Of a stretch of 64,000 bases of DNA, positions 46,540-58,808 are shown piece after piece. The position numbers were made by a program, and so were the translations under genes. The stretch's first letter is position 1. The number at the start of each line of letters is the position of its first letter. Location: NCBI GenBank assembly GCA_035048815.1, contig JAUCBN010000034.1, positions 8,534,737-8,598,736 of the forward strand, in the 5' to 3' direction. The notes under the pieces are model-generated. The model ran no database searches and had not been told where the DNA came from. It worked only from the letters and a program-made list of their open reading frames with translations. The stretch comes from Abelmoschus esculentus. Lineage: Eukaryota > Streptophyta > Magnoliopsida > Malvales > Malvaceae.

Positions 46540-46988
46540 TGTTAGATTTAAAATATATTCGATACGAATATAAACCCAAGATCTATTCATGTCAAATCAT
46601 CAAGAACGATAAAATAAATAAACTGAATGTAGAAGCGTACCTGAATTAATCTCGATAGAGTTTTTCCAGAGGGTTTGATCTTCGAAGAAGTTAGGTTATC
46701 TCTTTCCACACAACTCTTAGACGGGGAAAAGAGATATGCAAGTTAACCTAATTCTTGGGGACCATAACCCCTTTATATAGTTGATTTAATAACCAACTAT
46801 TAAGTATTTATAACTCTGTCCCTCATCAAATTATAAATACACCTTATGGTATCTACACATTTAATTCCATAAAAATTTAATACCTATAACACGTTTAACA
46901 TAATTGGTCACTTAATTACGTGTTAAACTTTATAATAGCAATATAGATTATACATATGTGCCCACTATTATTGAATTTTAATCCAACA
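46540..46988 (-). repeat. 3' LTR of copia K
   Basis: 449 bp; on the minus strand TGTTGGATTAAAATTC...AAATCTAACA. Confidence 0.92.
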
Positions 46989-47000
46989 ATCTCCCACTTG
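46989..47000 (-). other. Polypurine tract of copia K
   Basis: The minus strand reads CAAGTGGGAGAT directly before the 3' LTR. Confidence 0.85.
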
Positions 47001-48184
47001 GGCAACATATGTTTCCTGACAAATGTATAACCTTATGAACTCAAAAATTTGCTATCATATAATAGGTATTCTATAATAATCTCATCCATCAATTATATCC
47101 ATATAGGATCAAAGCGGTCTTCATCATATCAATCATGATTGGACCCAGCAATAGTCATGTATACAAACATAATCAAATGACATATATCAATCATGGATGC
47201 GTAGCATGGAAATTACATGTAAATGTGAACCGAACATGCCTATTTCCAACTGGTCCTCCTAAACTTTAATGAGATCAAACTTTATTGAATTCAGAGTGTG
47301 CATAAGTCAAAATAACTTTATTTCTGCAGAAATTAACTTTAAACTGAAGTAACTGAAATTGTGTCTAAAACGAATGAGCATTTATCAAAATAACAAACTC
47401 CCATTAAAACTGAATATACTTAAATAATATTACACCCACATGAGTTGTATGCTCATGAAAGACCCAGGGCGATAGTTTCTCAATAAGCGCGCAATTATGG
47501 AGTTTGTACCAACATGCTCTATAGACACACAAACACTCTGAATTTTCTTTAACAACTAGGAACTAAATTTTTTAAAGTGTTCCTATTGTTTATAGAATAA
47601 ATGATGCATATTTATTGTCACAAAATAACTGAAGTGGTCTTTCTAGTCAATCTATAATTAGCAGCTCATGTGACAGAGTTTTTTGCATTAATATTCTAGT
47701 AGAATCGAAGTCTGTAAACTTGATGATCTCTAACTTACTAGAACTTCGATATGTGAGCATGTAATTTTTTTTCTCTAAAGACATTTCATAACTCTATTAG
47801 CTGCTATCCAACGGTTCATATTAGATTTACTTACATATCTGTCTAACATTCTAATAATGTACGCAATATCCAAATGCATACATACTTAAGCATAAATTAG
47901 ATTCTAAATAGCTCATGTGTATGAAATCTTTTGTATTTTATAAATTTAAAGGTTACGTTTAGGGCACTAAAAAAAATCTTTAGTAATATGAGTGTCACTT
48001 GGTTTACTCCCACTGAACTTGTAATACATACAATTTTCAACCAAATTTATCTCAAAACCGAATGAGATAATCAATATAAAATTTATAATTTTATTAATGA
48101 CAGTTAAACTTAAGCTCATAGATGAATTTCTTTAATTTACATTCATTAATTTTGTATCATTAGACACAAATTAATGATTGTACT

Positions 48185-48560
48185 ATATAATTAATTTATT
48201 CAATGTTGCCATTGAAAAACGCAAGCTTCACATCCATCTTATGTAACTCAAGATTACAAGCAATAAGTGTCAAGATTATTTTGATAGAGTCTTTCAGTAA
48301 AACTTGAGAGAAAGTCTCCACAAAATTAATGTCTTCTTTTAGAGTATATCCTTTAGATACAAGACATGCCTTATACTTGTACACATTATCATTTACATCC
48401 CTCTTGGTTTTAAATATTAATTTACAACCAATTGGTTTGTACCTTAAGGTAATGTGACAAGTTTCTAAACTTTATTGCCTTGTATAAAATTATATTCTTT
48501 TTTTTAATGACATCTATCCACTTTTGAGAGTTAAAACTTTTATGGTTTGATAAAAATAAC
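48185..48560 (-). pseudogene. Reverse transcriptase N-terminal fragment of copia K
   Basis: The open stretch 48196-48384 reads YKACLVSKGYT, INFVETFSQVLLKDSIK, LELHKMDVKLAFFNGNIE, the standard copia RT finger/palm entry. Upstream to about 48560 an RYKPIGCKLIFKTKRD block and remnants of the W-.AM..E region continue it. It stops after FNGNIE. The YVDD catalytic box and RNase H, which should lie below 48185, are not found, so the rest of pol is deleted or unrecognisable. Confidence 0.85.
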
Positions 48561-48669
48561 TGATCAGGTTATTTTTTATCATTCCTTTATTATACTTATT
48601 TTCTTGATGAAATACTAAGTAATAATCCTTAATAATATTTCTCTTTTCTCTCATGAATATCTTTAAAGA

Positions 48670-48687
48670 TATATATATATATATATT
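48670..48687. repeat. (AT)n microsatellite
   Basis: About nine AT dinucleotides inside copia K. Confidence 0.85.
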
Positions 48688-49839
48688 AGATTGTTGAGTT
48701 TGTTCTTCTGAAAAAATAGGTACCTTATCTTGAATGAGAGTTGTTCAACAATGTTTTGTTGATGTACTTGATTCACTTTTGATTAATGATAGGTGTAAAA
48801 ACCTAAACATCGTCAAAAGTGATAGTAGAAATTAAATTAATATTCAATTCCTCCTTAATAACAATGTATATAACCTTATTCTCCTTCCAAACTCAACATC
48901 CTAAAAATATTATAAATTTCTCATTAAAATAATCTTAATTGTGGGATCATAAACTTTACAGCCTATGGATCACTGAAAATAACCTAAGTAGTTGCTCACT
49001 TTTGAAGTTTAATTTCTTTACATGTATCCTAGCTTATACAAAAGAGTCAAAACTTTATAACTTATTGTTATTCCTTTTGAGCAAGACCCTTAGCAACTTT
49101 ATTCTAATATATATATTTTATTGCCCTTATTCTTAGAGACAGTAACCAAAGAGCACTAACTGATTGAGTATTTTTATAATTATAATGCTTCAACTTTTCT
49201 TCCTCTTTAACACAATGAGAAATAATCTCATTTGAAGTTTATTTCTCCTTTAATAATTGTACTGATTTTGAATTAGTTAAACTGTATAGGAAGCTATACT
49301 AAAATTATAAGAACAAACAATTGTTGTAAAGTTTGATCTTATGTGCCTTAAGTTTGAAGCAATATTATATACTCCCTCACATTTTCTTGATCCTTATACT
49401 TCATAGACATCAAGTAAACCAAAAGTGATGTCATGTTAATCTTAAAAAATAGTATTTTTTTTCTCAATAGAAAACCCTTAGTATGAATAATTTCTTTAGA
49501 TTTGTGCTTTTAAAAGTTTCTAAAATATTATACTTTATGATCATTAGACTTATGCCACTTGAACAAACTCACCTCTCAAAATCCTATCTATGAATGCTTA
49601 CCGCTGTGAGAGGTGCAAGTTGTTATTTACTTAGTGCAAGTTCTATTTTCATACCACCAAATACTATATATAAGTATATTTTCTATTCCTTGAAATTAAT
49701 TTCACTAAACATGAGTGTAGAATATATTCAACAGATATTATAACAAAGATAAATTATCTAAATATAGAACAAAAATAATTAAATAAACAAGCTCACATAA
49801 ATATTCATAAGTAAACAATAAATTCAAAATAATGGCTAG

Positions 49840-50660
49840 TTCCTCTCAAGATACCAAGCACAACATTAATATCAAGTCTTTGGACAATAATATTAACTGT
49901 AAATGGTACTCTTGTTGTAGCAATCAAACATTGACAATAAATTACGTCAAACAATAGATTAATCTTTGGACTAACGTATTGTTCACATAAAACACCATAT
50001 AATTGTCACACATTTATCGCCACAGTTTTCGTTGTAATTCGGCCAAATATTAATTTTCCTTTGGGCCAATTAATAAACGCATGAATTACAAAGACCTGTA
50101 ATTATCTTAATATTTTAAATAAATAATCTACACAAATATGGTCACTTTGGTGACATTATGTTTTAATTAATCTATTAAAATATCAGATATTCGAAGCTAA
50201 AGTATGAATTTAATTGTTTCAAAATATATTTTCTTAATTTTATCTTTCACTCAAAGTAAAAGATAACCAAAATAATAATAAATTTGAATAACGGTAACCT
50301 CATCACAAGATATCGGACACTCCATTAATATTTTATCTAAAAAATATTAACTTGTAAGTGATATCTTAATGTAGTAATTAAACATTGATAATACGAATAT
50401 GTTAAACAGAAATCTTCCTTTGGGCCGATTTATTGTTCACATATAAAACTAAATAATTATCACATGTTTATTACCACAAATGCACATGTAACATTACTAA
50501 TTATTAATCTTCCTTGGGTCGATTAATATTGGCATAAACTGAATTACATGCACAAAACCTTCTATATTTTAAAATAAAATAATTTCCACAATAAAGATCA
50601 CTTTGGTGACTTAATGCTTCAATTAATTTATCTTAAAATATATAATATAAATATACCAAT
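49840..50660. repeat. Imperfect tandem duplication, period about 455 bp, in copia K
   Basis: Two diverged units share ordered landmarks: TTATTGTTCACATA(A/T)AA near 49978 and 50432, CTTTGGGCC near 50056 and 50418, and TCACTTTGGTGAC at 50142 and 50598. Offsets for the first and last landmarks are 454-456 bp. Non-coding; located in the 5' half of the element where leader or gag would be expected. Confidence 0.7.
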
Positions 50661-51744
50661 ATTCAAACTTAATATTTATAACAGTCAAAGCTGAGTTTCT
50701 GATAACACTTGAGTTTTCAAAATAAACCAAATTAAAGTTGTCTTAATGGGGCTATCAGAATCCAAAGAGACGAAATCTTTGACCGTTCTTCAAAAATTTC
50801 TTAAATATGTTTTTACCAAAACTAAAATCGATCAAAGTATTTAATCTTTAACTAAAAGTCAAAAACAGAAGCATCATACAAATGAGTAATTCGTATAATG
50901 ATTACTTAAAACTTTAATATAACCATGATAATCTAATAATAAAAAAAAACTTTGATCAAACCGAATTGAATATATCAATACCAAATATATATTCTATAAT
51001 ACATAATAACATATGATCAAAACTAAATACCGAAAATATCAATTAATTAACTACGTAAAGTAGTAGTAAACTTTAAAAAGTAGCATACCAAAACATTATT
51101 CAATTATAACTTAATAGACATAAACCAAATATAAAGCTTTAATAACTAACCTGATTATAAAATTTTTGAATCATGATAAATTTATCACGACAAAGCCCAA
51201 ATAAAATTTTGTTTTCTTTATTACTAACCATCAAAACTAAAAGTTTGATGTAACCGAATTTAATATATATTTATTTCTAAAGGTTTAACTTAATACCCAA
51301 TGATCAAAACTAAAATTTTGATCCAAAAGAAATTCAATTCATTATAAATTGAATCCAAAAATATATATGTTAACAAACCTGCTATAATAAAAAAATATAT
51401 GGACATATTTATTTTCAATCAAACAATTCAAATGTGAACCCTTTTTTTTAATATTATTCTCACCGTAAAGAACCCTAAATTGATTCATAGCAATCATGAA
51501 ATATAGGGTTAAAACCTTAAATTAAATCGGGGATTGAAAATCCTTAAAACCAAACCCTCAAAAAAATCAAAAATAATTAATTAATTGGTTTTGACATAAG
51601 AAAACAAATTGATTGCCGCTTACCCAAAATCAATTAATCGGAAACAATCGAAACAAATAATTCATCGAATTATATTTAATTTTGGGTCGATAATAATTAA
51701 TTAAAACTTAAAAACTTACGATCTCAATGATTTGACATAATTCT

Positions 51745-51757
51745 GGCTCTGATACCA
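51745..51757 (-). other. Primer-binding site of copia K
   Basis: The minus strand reads TGGTATCAGAGCC two bases inside the 5' LTR, initiator tRNA-Met type. Confidence 0.92.
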
Positions 51758-51759
51758 CT

Positions 51760-52208
51760 TGTTAGATTTAAAATATATTCGATACGAATATAAACCCAAG
51801 ATCTATACATGTCAAATCATCAAGAACGATAAAATAAATAAACTGAATACGGAAGCGTACCTGAATTAATCTCGATAGAGTTTTTCCAGACGGTTTGATC
51901 TTCCAAGAAGTTAGGTTATCTCTTGTCACACAACTCTCAGACAGGGAAAAGAGATATGCAAGTTAACCTAATTCTTGGGGACCATAATCCCTTTATATAG
52001 TTGATTTAATAACCAACTATTAAGTATTTATAACTCTGCCCCTCATCAAATTATAAATACACCTTATGGTATCTACACTTTTAATTCTATGAAAATTTAA
52101 TACCTATAACACGTGTAACATAATTGGTCATTTAATTACGTGTTAAACATTATAATAGCAATATACATTATACATATGTGCCCACTATTATTGAATTTTA
52201 ATCCAACA
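51760..52208 (-). repeat. 5' LTR of copia K
   Basis: 449 bp, the same length as the left LTR and about 96% identical to it by eye. Confidence 0.92.
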
Positions 52209-53982
52209 AGCCGATCGTGATTCTAGTAAGAATAGATTTCACAAGAATTGTTATGTTATAATTTCATAAACATAAAGCATAAGAATGAAATAAGAATAAT
52301 AAGAAGAAAATGATGGAATGAAAGATATGGTAAAGGTTTGAAGTGTATGGAATTGTGATGGTTCTAGTGGTTATATAAAATGAAGGAAAGTTAGGATATG
52401 TAATGGTGGTGGCGTAGGTATGTAACTTTAAGGGATAAATGGATTGTGACCCACTAGCTATATGGAGCTAGGAACCAACAATATAATATGATGGATTCGA
52501 TGTGGTAGAAGTGTGGCACGTGACCCACTAGCTATAAGGAGCTAGGAACCAACGCGATAATAAGATGGAATGGATGAAGACTACAAGCCTAACTTGAAGC
52601 CGATAGAGTTCTCACAAGAAAAAAGCAGAAAGCAAACTTTCAAAAGAGTTTCCTTATATCTAAAGTGGTCTCCAAAAAAATGAAGGAAAGGTTGGTATTT
52701 ATAGTGTTCATAGGAACCATATGAAGAGTCTTACAACAAGAGATAATGCTTCATCTTTATGGTGATGAATGCTAATGAATGCTTTATTTTCACTTCCATC
52801 TTTAAGTGTATGAATGTTCAAGGTATTAGTGATGAATTTGGACTTAATTTAGGCTTAATATACACATAATTTCGTCCAAATGGTGGAAAGACTCTTGGGC
52901 TGCCTTGTCTTGCTCTTTCATGAAGAGAAAGGGGGTGAAAATGAACACTTGATGTATGTAGACACTTTGGTAGCGAAAGGGGAGTGCCTCTTCCAATTCC
53001 ATGCTGATCCTCAAGCTAATTAACCTTCTTGAATGTCATAATATTATGCATTAAGAGGGCCTTTATTTCTTGTCTTCATGTAGAATACAAATTGCCTCCA
53101 AAGATGATGAAAAAGTGACTTGAATGCCTTGATTATTTGCATAATGATGTCCTTCATTTGAATGAATAAAAATCAGCTTTGAATTGACTTGAATATGTGA
53201 ATAAAGAAGACCTTCAATGACTTGTCTCTTGGATGAAGATAAAGGGACTCTTCCTTAGCTCAAACTCATCCAAGTCATCCTTGCATAAAATTCCCGTAAT
53301 AAAAATTCCAACATGCACTGTCTTCGGTAAATCGATCATATCTCAAGCATACGATATTGGATCAAAGTGATTCAAAGTGCGTTGGAAAGATAATAAATAG
53401 GGGAATAAATTTTAAGAAAACTTAAAAACTCATTTCGGCCTGGATCGAACTAAAAAATACCGAACAAGTAGAGTGAATATATAAGGCTCATGGAATTCCC
53501 ACTTTAAGTGTTGTTTTAATCCATGCTTTTACTCTACTTGATTTCATGAACCCAAAAGACTTCTAACATGGTTTTATTCAGATTTAATGCACCTAATAAC
53601 ACGAAAACATATGTTAAAATAATGCAACTTATATGCAAATTAGAACTTACTTAAATGAATTAGCATGCTTAATGAACATAACATATTTAACAAACTAGCA
53701 TACATATGAACTATCATACTTAAAAGAACTCATGTTGCAATACATGCTTGAATGAAGTAGCATGCTTATTTTTTCATACAATTTAATTTCATGCAACTAA
53801 TAAAATTCATGCAAAGTCACGCACAAGTAAAAATCATGCAAATAAATGATACGATATAATGCATATATGAGCAAATAGAAAATGAAGTAAGGTAATACTC
53901 ATTTTGAATAATTCATGGAAAAAGTCCAAGGTTTGACAAGTATATGTGAAATGATGAGTCTGGTTAGGATCATATCAGATAA

Positions 53983-54065
53983 TCTCGATCTTTATTTTCT
54001 CATCCAGAGGCACACAATACTTGAAATGGTATTCTGGTTTTATAAAATACTTTGCAGATTTGTAT
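53983..54065 (+). pseudogene. ARF GTPase fragment, copy c (3' part)
   Basis: Continues copy c after solo LTR L with LDLYFLIQRHT, matching the LGLHSLRQRHW stretch of ARF, and ends within about 20 codons. Nearly the same sequence follows copy b at 13020-13094. Confidence 0.72.
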
Positions 54066-54077
54066 CTATAGATCCAC

Positions 54078-54160
54078 AGTAGCATAATGGCTAATTCCTT
54101 GTTGAAATTTTGGGTTCAAATCTTGATTGCGGAATTATCTTTTGTGATTGAAATTTTATT
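54078..54160 (+). repeat. tRNA-derived SINE-like repeat, copy 7
   Basis: A-box AGTAGCATAATGGCTAA and B-box-like GGGTTCAAATCTTG (54112). Paralogue of copy 3. Confidence 0.55.
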
Positions 54161-54164
54161 TTTT

Positions 54165-54517
54165 CACTCTTAATAAAGTTTTTTATTTGCAATTATAAAT
54201 TCTTTTATTTTCTAAAATTATTTCTATTTTTATCAAATCACCTTTCAATTTTATATTTTGAATATAAATTTTTAGTTCAAAATTTTAAATACTTTTTAAA
54301 TTTTTTATTTTTTAATATTTGTGATTAATCATTTTTATTGTGTGTGATATTTTATTTTTTGTAAATTTAATATTGTTTTTTTATTTCTTAGTAATTTGAA
54401 AATCTATAATATAAAAATTATGTAAAATTTAGGTTCCATAATCTTCTATATTTGAATATTATCGGTCTTGTTTAGTTTTAAGATTTCAGATTTTTTGATT
54501 TTGAAAATTAAAGCTTA
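54165..54517. other. AT-rich duplicated host sequence, segment II
   Basis: Non-coding; matches 13185-13262 joined to 21256-21551. The undisturbed TTTTTATCAAATCACC at 54227-54242 is the empty site of element E. Confidence 0.8.
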
Positions 54518-54712
54518 CACTACTCCAAAATAGATCTTTAGTGGCATTTTTTAGCGTCGCTAAAAACATTTCTGACGCTTAGAAAAGCGCCACAAGAAGT
54601 GCTGTTAAAACCAATGTCGCAATTGTTTGCGACGTTTCTTACCTAAAAACACCACAGGAGGTCAAGATCTTTAGCGACGTTTATATTTTCAAATGCCATA
54701 AAAAATACTATA
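54518..54712 (+). repeat. Left CACTA terminal and subterminal repeats
   Basis: The 5-bp CACTA end, then variants of TTTAGTGGCATTTT, AGCGTCGCTAAAA and GCGACGTTT that pair with the right end. Confidence 0.85.
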
Positions 54713-54899
54713 ATTCATCAACCATCTTGATATAATAGCTTTTTATAAACCACAAACACCACTCTGTAAAAAAAAAAAATAAGAACAAATTTTTTATATT
54801 TATATTTATATTTGACAATGATTCATAGTTTGCTAGTCTGTTAGCAATTAAAGAACCACTTTTGAACAAATTCAGAAAGGATTCACAATCTAAATTTCA

Positions 54900-55420
54900 A
54901 GTTGAGAGTATAATTTAAAAGATAGCTCGAAAACTGAATAAGTCCCATATTTCTCAAGTTCCTTGTAGTATCTGTATAGTTCCTTGTTTACCATTTCAGT
55001 TGCCTGCCACAGACACAAAACATGAAAGTTAATAACATAATAAAACAAGTAATAATAGTTAACTACTGCATCAAATTAAAATAATTTTTACCTTAAATTA
55101 GATTAGCTGATAATAATGGGCAGAGAATGGTGAAACAAACATATACATACAAAGCTTAACATTGAAAAGGCTCGATAAGTTCCTGATGTTGCTCATATTC
55201 CTCATCAAGTTTTACTTTCAAGCAATCATAGTCATCAAGTTTTACTTTCATACTTTCAAACTGATAAATTGTATATGTTAAGTACTGATAAGTTGTACAT
55301 TGAAAAATACAAAAAAGTGAAATTAAATCATCACCAAAGAAATAAGTTAAGTACTGATAAATTGTAGTCCAACTTTTAACAAAACCAGCAACCCACAACG
55401 GCATAAACTACTGCTGATAC
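54900..55420 (-). other. Unrecognised possible exon remnants inside the CACTA element
   Basis: Two minus-strand stretches look coding-like. Near 54905-54990 a frame reads ATEMVNKELYRYYKELEKY. At 55156-55404 an 82-codon open stretch has the internally repeated SMKVKLDDYDCLKVKLDEEY, possibly coiled coil. I recognise neither. They could be captured host exons or the remains of a transposon gene. Confidence 0.3.
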
Positions 55421-55780
55421 AAAAACATAAAAAATTAGAGACGATGATAATGAATCCCAATAACTAATAGGCACAGTATCAAAACAAGACTGCTTTTCAT
55501 TCCGTAAATGCTAAATAAACAAGACTGCTTTTCATTAGACCAGAATTCATTGCAAACAATTACCCTCAAATATTTTACTAATTGAAAGCATTTATGATTT
55601 GACCTCTAATCCAATTGTTTTTAATCTTGCTTTCGATGTTTAGTTCTTTACTTTATATAAAATCGGTTACTGAAAATGAAAAAAAAAAATTCTAAAAATT
55701 GAAGTGACTTATTTAATGCCATATATATTTTTTCATCAAGGATAATAGAGAAAAGGAACCAACTTAATATGCATACTAAC

Positions 55781-55887
55781 CTGGAAATCCACATATTATA
55801 TCAGTTGCAATCTGCATTCCTGGAACAAGTTCAGTCAAGGTATTTACCACAATCCTAAACTCGCTCACAGTATATTCTCGATTCATA
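55781..55887 (-). pseudogene. Captured exon of CDKAL1-type tRNA methylthiotransferase
   Basis: A single exon, minus strand, with canonical splice signals: TTTAAG acceptor upstream and CCAG|GTTAGT donor downstream. It encodes MNREYTVSEFRIVV then NTLTELVPGMQIATDIICGFP, with no stop or frameshift. This matches the radical-SAM methylthiotransferase family of CDKAL1 (threonylcarbamoyladenosine tRNA C2-methylthiotransferase), whose members have ..REY.V..F..VVD.L.E.VPG..IATDIICGFPGET. The rest of the protein (MTTase domain, CX3CX2C cluster, TRAM) is not found near it. I infer a fragment captured by the transposon. Confidence 0.82.
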
Positions 55888-55889
55888 GC

Positions 55890-57003
55890 TTAAACCGATA
55901 AAAAAAATACTTAGTTGAAATATTGTTTTTGCTACAAATTGTAAATTGAAAGAAGTTTCAAGTAGAGCTCATACCAGACATCATTTACTTCTCCAGCTTT
56001 GTAGAAATTAACTTGAGTTTGGCGATGTCCTCAATCTTAGTGACATTCACAAACAACAGATTTGAGAACGGTTATAAACCCCTTCAAAGTCCTTAGTATG
56101 TGTGAAATATCGTCTATAACCATTTCCACAATAATTTCTCTAGGATACCAAACGGTTCATAACTGGATGAATATCAAAAGCCGTAATTGATGCATAAAGT
56201 AGTTCTTAACCTTCTAATACAAAGTTGACAATCCCATCCCCAATTCAATGCGGCAAGCTTCAATTACAAGATAAAGAAAAAATCAATCAAGTCAATAATA
56301 GCTCCACTCGACAAAAAAAAAAAAAAAAAAAAAAAAAAAAACAGTGCAAAGCAAACTTTCCCGGCTATAAAAAATGCATAAAGTACTAAAAATGAAAACA
56401 CACCCAAAAATGCATATTCTCGAACACACGAGACATCACCACATTGGTGTATTTCACTCCAATTCGTTTATAACAAGCAAAACCCACTCTAAAAATGTAG
56501 GAATTCACAACCATATCAAATTCAAACCTCCATAGGCAGAAACAATTAAGTTAAAGAAATCCCTTAAAGGGTCCAAAAAATTATTTTCTTTTAAAAAGAA
56601 AATTAGAATTTTTTGATAACCAATCATTAAAGAGGACAATGGAAACAGGTTAGAATTTAATCAAATAGTAAATTGCAATCAAATATTAAAAAATCATCAA
56701 CCAACAATGACAACACTTCAATTAAATTAAAATCAAATAGCTAAAACCTACCTTATTAATGTAAACAAACAAAAAACGAAAGAAAAACTCGAATACCTAA
56801 AACCTACCTTTTTCGGTATCGGACAGACAATCAGATGGTAAGGTTTTATTCGTCTCAACATGGGAAAGACGATGGTAGCAAAAGCTTCTCAATATGAGGT
56901 CGACGGTGGTCGAAAAACTCGAATATCCGAAGGGTAACAACCCCCAAACTATCAAATCTTTCAAGGTCTCATTCAAGGCTAACGATCGACTCTTACTGCA
57001 AGT
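55890..57003. other. CACTA interior, left part: no gene recognised
   Basis: AT-rich with a poly(A) run. Minus-strand text at 55985-56060 (KIEDIAKLKLISTKLEK) and 56080-56270 looks weakly coding but I cannot assign it. Confidence 0.35.
56313..56341. repeat. Poly(A) run of 29 bases
   Basis: An uninterrupted A tract on the plus strand inside the CACTA element. It could be a slippage microsatellite or the tail of an old retroposed insertion; no TSD seen. Confidence 0.9.
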
Positions 57004-58639
57004 AACTATGTAACACCCTCAAAGGGGCCTAGGAGGTAACATGACCAATTGATAACTAAGTTGACTAATTGAAAGTCAAATTGTGTAATAGAGGGACTTA
57101 ATTGAAATAAAAGAAAAATAAAAAAGGTTAAATAAAGGTGACCAAATTGAATTAAATGAAGAACATTAAGATTGCATGGAAAATGTTGAGATTCCATGGG
57201 ATACCCTTTTAATAAGTTAAGTTTAGTTAAAAATTAAAAGGATAGAATTGGCATTTCTTATGTCAAAAAAAAAAAAAGAAGAAAGATGATGGGTGTCATC
57301 TTCTACCCCATTTCACATGAGAAATTAGAGAAAAAGAAATAGGGGAGAAATCCATGGAAGCTTGGAGAAACAAGCTTTAGTTCTTGCAAATATGGAGGGC
57401 ATTGCAGCTTCTAACTAAGAAGAATTGAGTAAGTCTTCTAAACCCTCTTCAGATTGTTGATTGGCATAAGATTGAGTGTCTATTGTTGCTGGAAATTGAG
57501 GGGTTATGGACTAAAAATTTGGTTTAAATGATGCTTACAATGGTAGAAGGAAGTATGGAAGATATTATGTTAGAATTTTGTTAGGGTTAAGTTATGGAGT
57601 GAACATTGTTTAAATTAGGTTGCTAAAAATTTGAATTGAAGATAGCTATCACATGGTTTTGTTTTTAGGAACATGAATAAGCAATTTAGAAAGTTTGGGT
57701 TATAAATTAAAGCCATTGAATGAAAGTCAATTTTGCCTAGAAAATGTAATTCCGGGTAGCCATCTTTGAAAAATTACCTAAGTCGAATTTGTGGGAATTA
57801 AGGGCTGAAATTTTGCAGTAGAATACTCTCATATACCTAGTTTATGTGAAAATTTATGGAACCTCAATCGGAGTTTTTTAGAGAAAGTTATAAGCCTTTC
57901 CGTAAGGGCTGTCCGAGTAGTCTCGAATCTGAACAAGTCTGATTCGAATAAAATCTGGTACTGATTGGGAAATAATTAAAATGTGAGGTTAATTTTTCCT
58001 TGTAGAGGATCCTTTTAGATTTCTAAATAGGTAAAATAAGCTAAAATCGGACATGGGAACTAGGAGATATGATCGATTCTTTAAAGAGTAGCAAAACTGT
58101 CCCTAATGAACAAATGTGAATGTTTATATTTGTTGAGCCTATAATCACTTGAATTAAGAGACTTTGATATGTACTAATGAATTGCTATGTGAATATGGTT
58201 TGCTAGAGAATCTAAGAGAAGAGGACAACGAAGAAGAACAAAGGCTCGAGCTAGCTAGAAAGAAAGGCAAAGGGATCACCATCTTCAACCCTTGAGTGCT
58301 TGGAACCAATTGTGAGTGTGGCAAAATTTAGGGTTAAGACCTAGGTTCTAACCACCTTTGTTTATTTGATTTGTCATGTAAATGGACTAATCTTATATTT
58401 GGTAAAAAGAGAAGGAGGATTAAATGTTAAATGACTTGTTTGATACCATGATTATGTGCTAGATGGTTAAACTAGCTTAGTACATTTGCATAGCTCAAAA
58501 ATGCCGAGGTAAGTAATGGCACGCGACTATGGATGTCAGGTATGTGAATCATGCATGAAGCATTTTTAAGATGATATGATTATTTGTTTGACATCATTGT
58601 ATGCAAAATTGTTTGTGCACACGATATACATGTTTGTTA

Positions 58640-58808
58640 GTAGCATGATAAAAATGCTTTTGGTTTGATATCATGATAAATGCTTTTGATATGATAGCAT
58701 GACTTAAATGCTTTTGGTTTGATAGCATGATAAATGCTTTTATGATAGAATGACTTAAATGCTTTTGGTTTGATAGCATGATAAATGCTTTTGATATGAT
58801 AGCATGAC
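58640..58808. repeat. Minisatellite in LTR D
   Basis: About six units of 22-30 bp built on GATAGCATGA..AAATGCTTTTGGTTT, arranged as a higher unit of about 54 bp. Small minus-strand ORFs across it are only by-products of the repeat. Confidence 0.8.

Larger units (their letters stand above)
46540..52208 (-). mobile_element. Ty1/copia element K
   Basis: LTR-to-LTR element of 5,669 bp with two 449-bp LTRs, minus orientation (PBS beside the right LTR, polypurine tract beside the left). The flanking duplication is imperfect, ACCCG/AGCCG (46535-46539, 52209-52213). I count about 19 LTR mismatches by eye, roughly 96% identity. Only a fragment of RT is recognisable inside; most of the 4.8 kb interior is AT-rich non-coding sequence. 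Confidence 0.9.
46493..53977. mobile_element. Solo LTR L, containing copia element K
   Basis: Ends TGATATGA and TCATATCA form an 8-bp inverted repeat, flanked by the 5-bp TSD GATAA (46488-46492 and 53978-53982). The ARF paralogue at 13007 shows the uninterrupted target. Without copia K the element is about 1.8 kb and has no coding region, PBS or polypurine tract, fitting a solo LTR. 52440-52560 has a 71-bp-period duplication of GTGACCCACTAGCTATA. Family and strand unknown. Confidence 0.78.

Noticed and set aside
46258..46590. A 110-codon minus-strand ORF, and a similar one at 12900-13094.
   Set aside because: Both are antisense shadows of the plus-strand ARF fragments; the protein sense matches known families only on the plus strand.
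46488..53985. Mutator-like insertion with an 8-9 bp duplication ((A/T)CAGATAAT).
   Set aside because: A TG..CA element with a perfect 5-bp TSD (GATAA) explains the same bases better, and the paralogous empty site agrees.
58594..58779. A 61-codon minus-strand ORF with repeated NQKHLSH units.
   Set aside because: Produced by the minisatellite in LTR D; no start context or homology.
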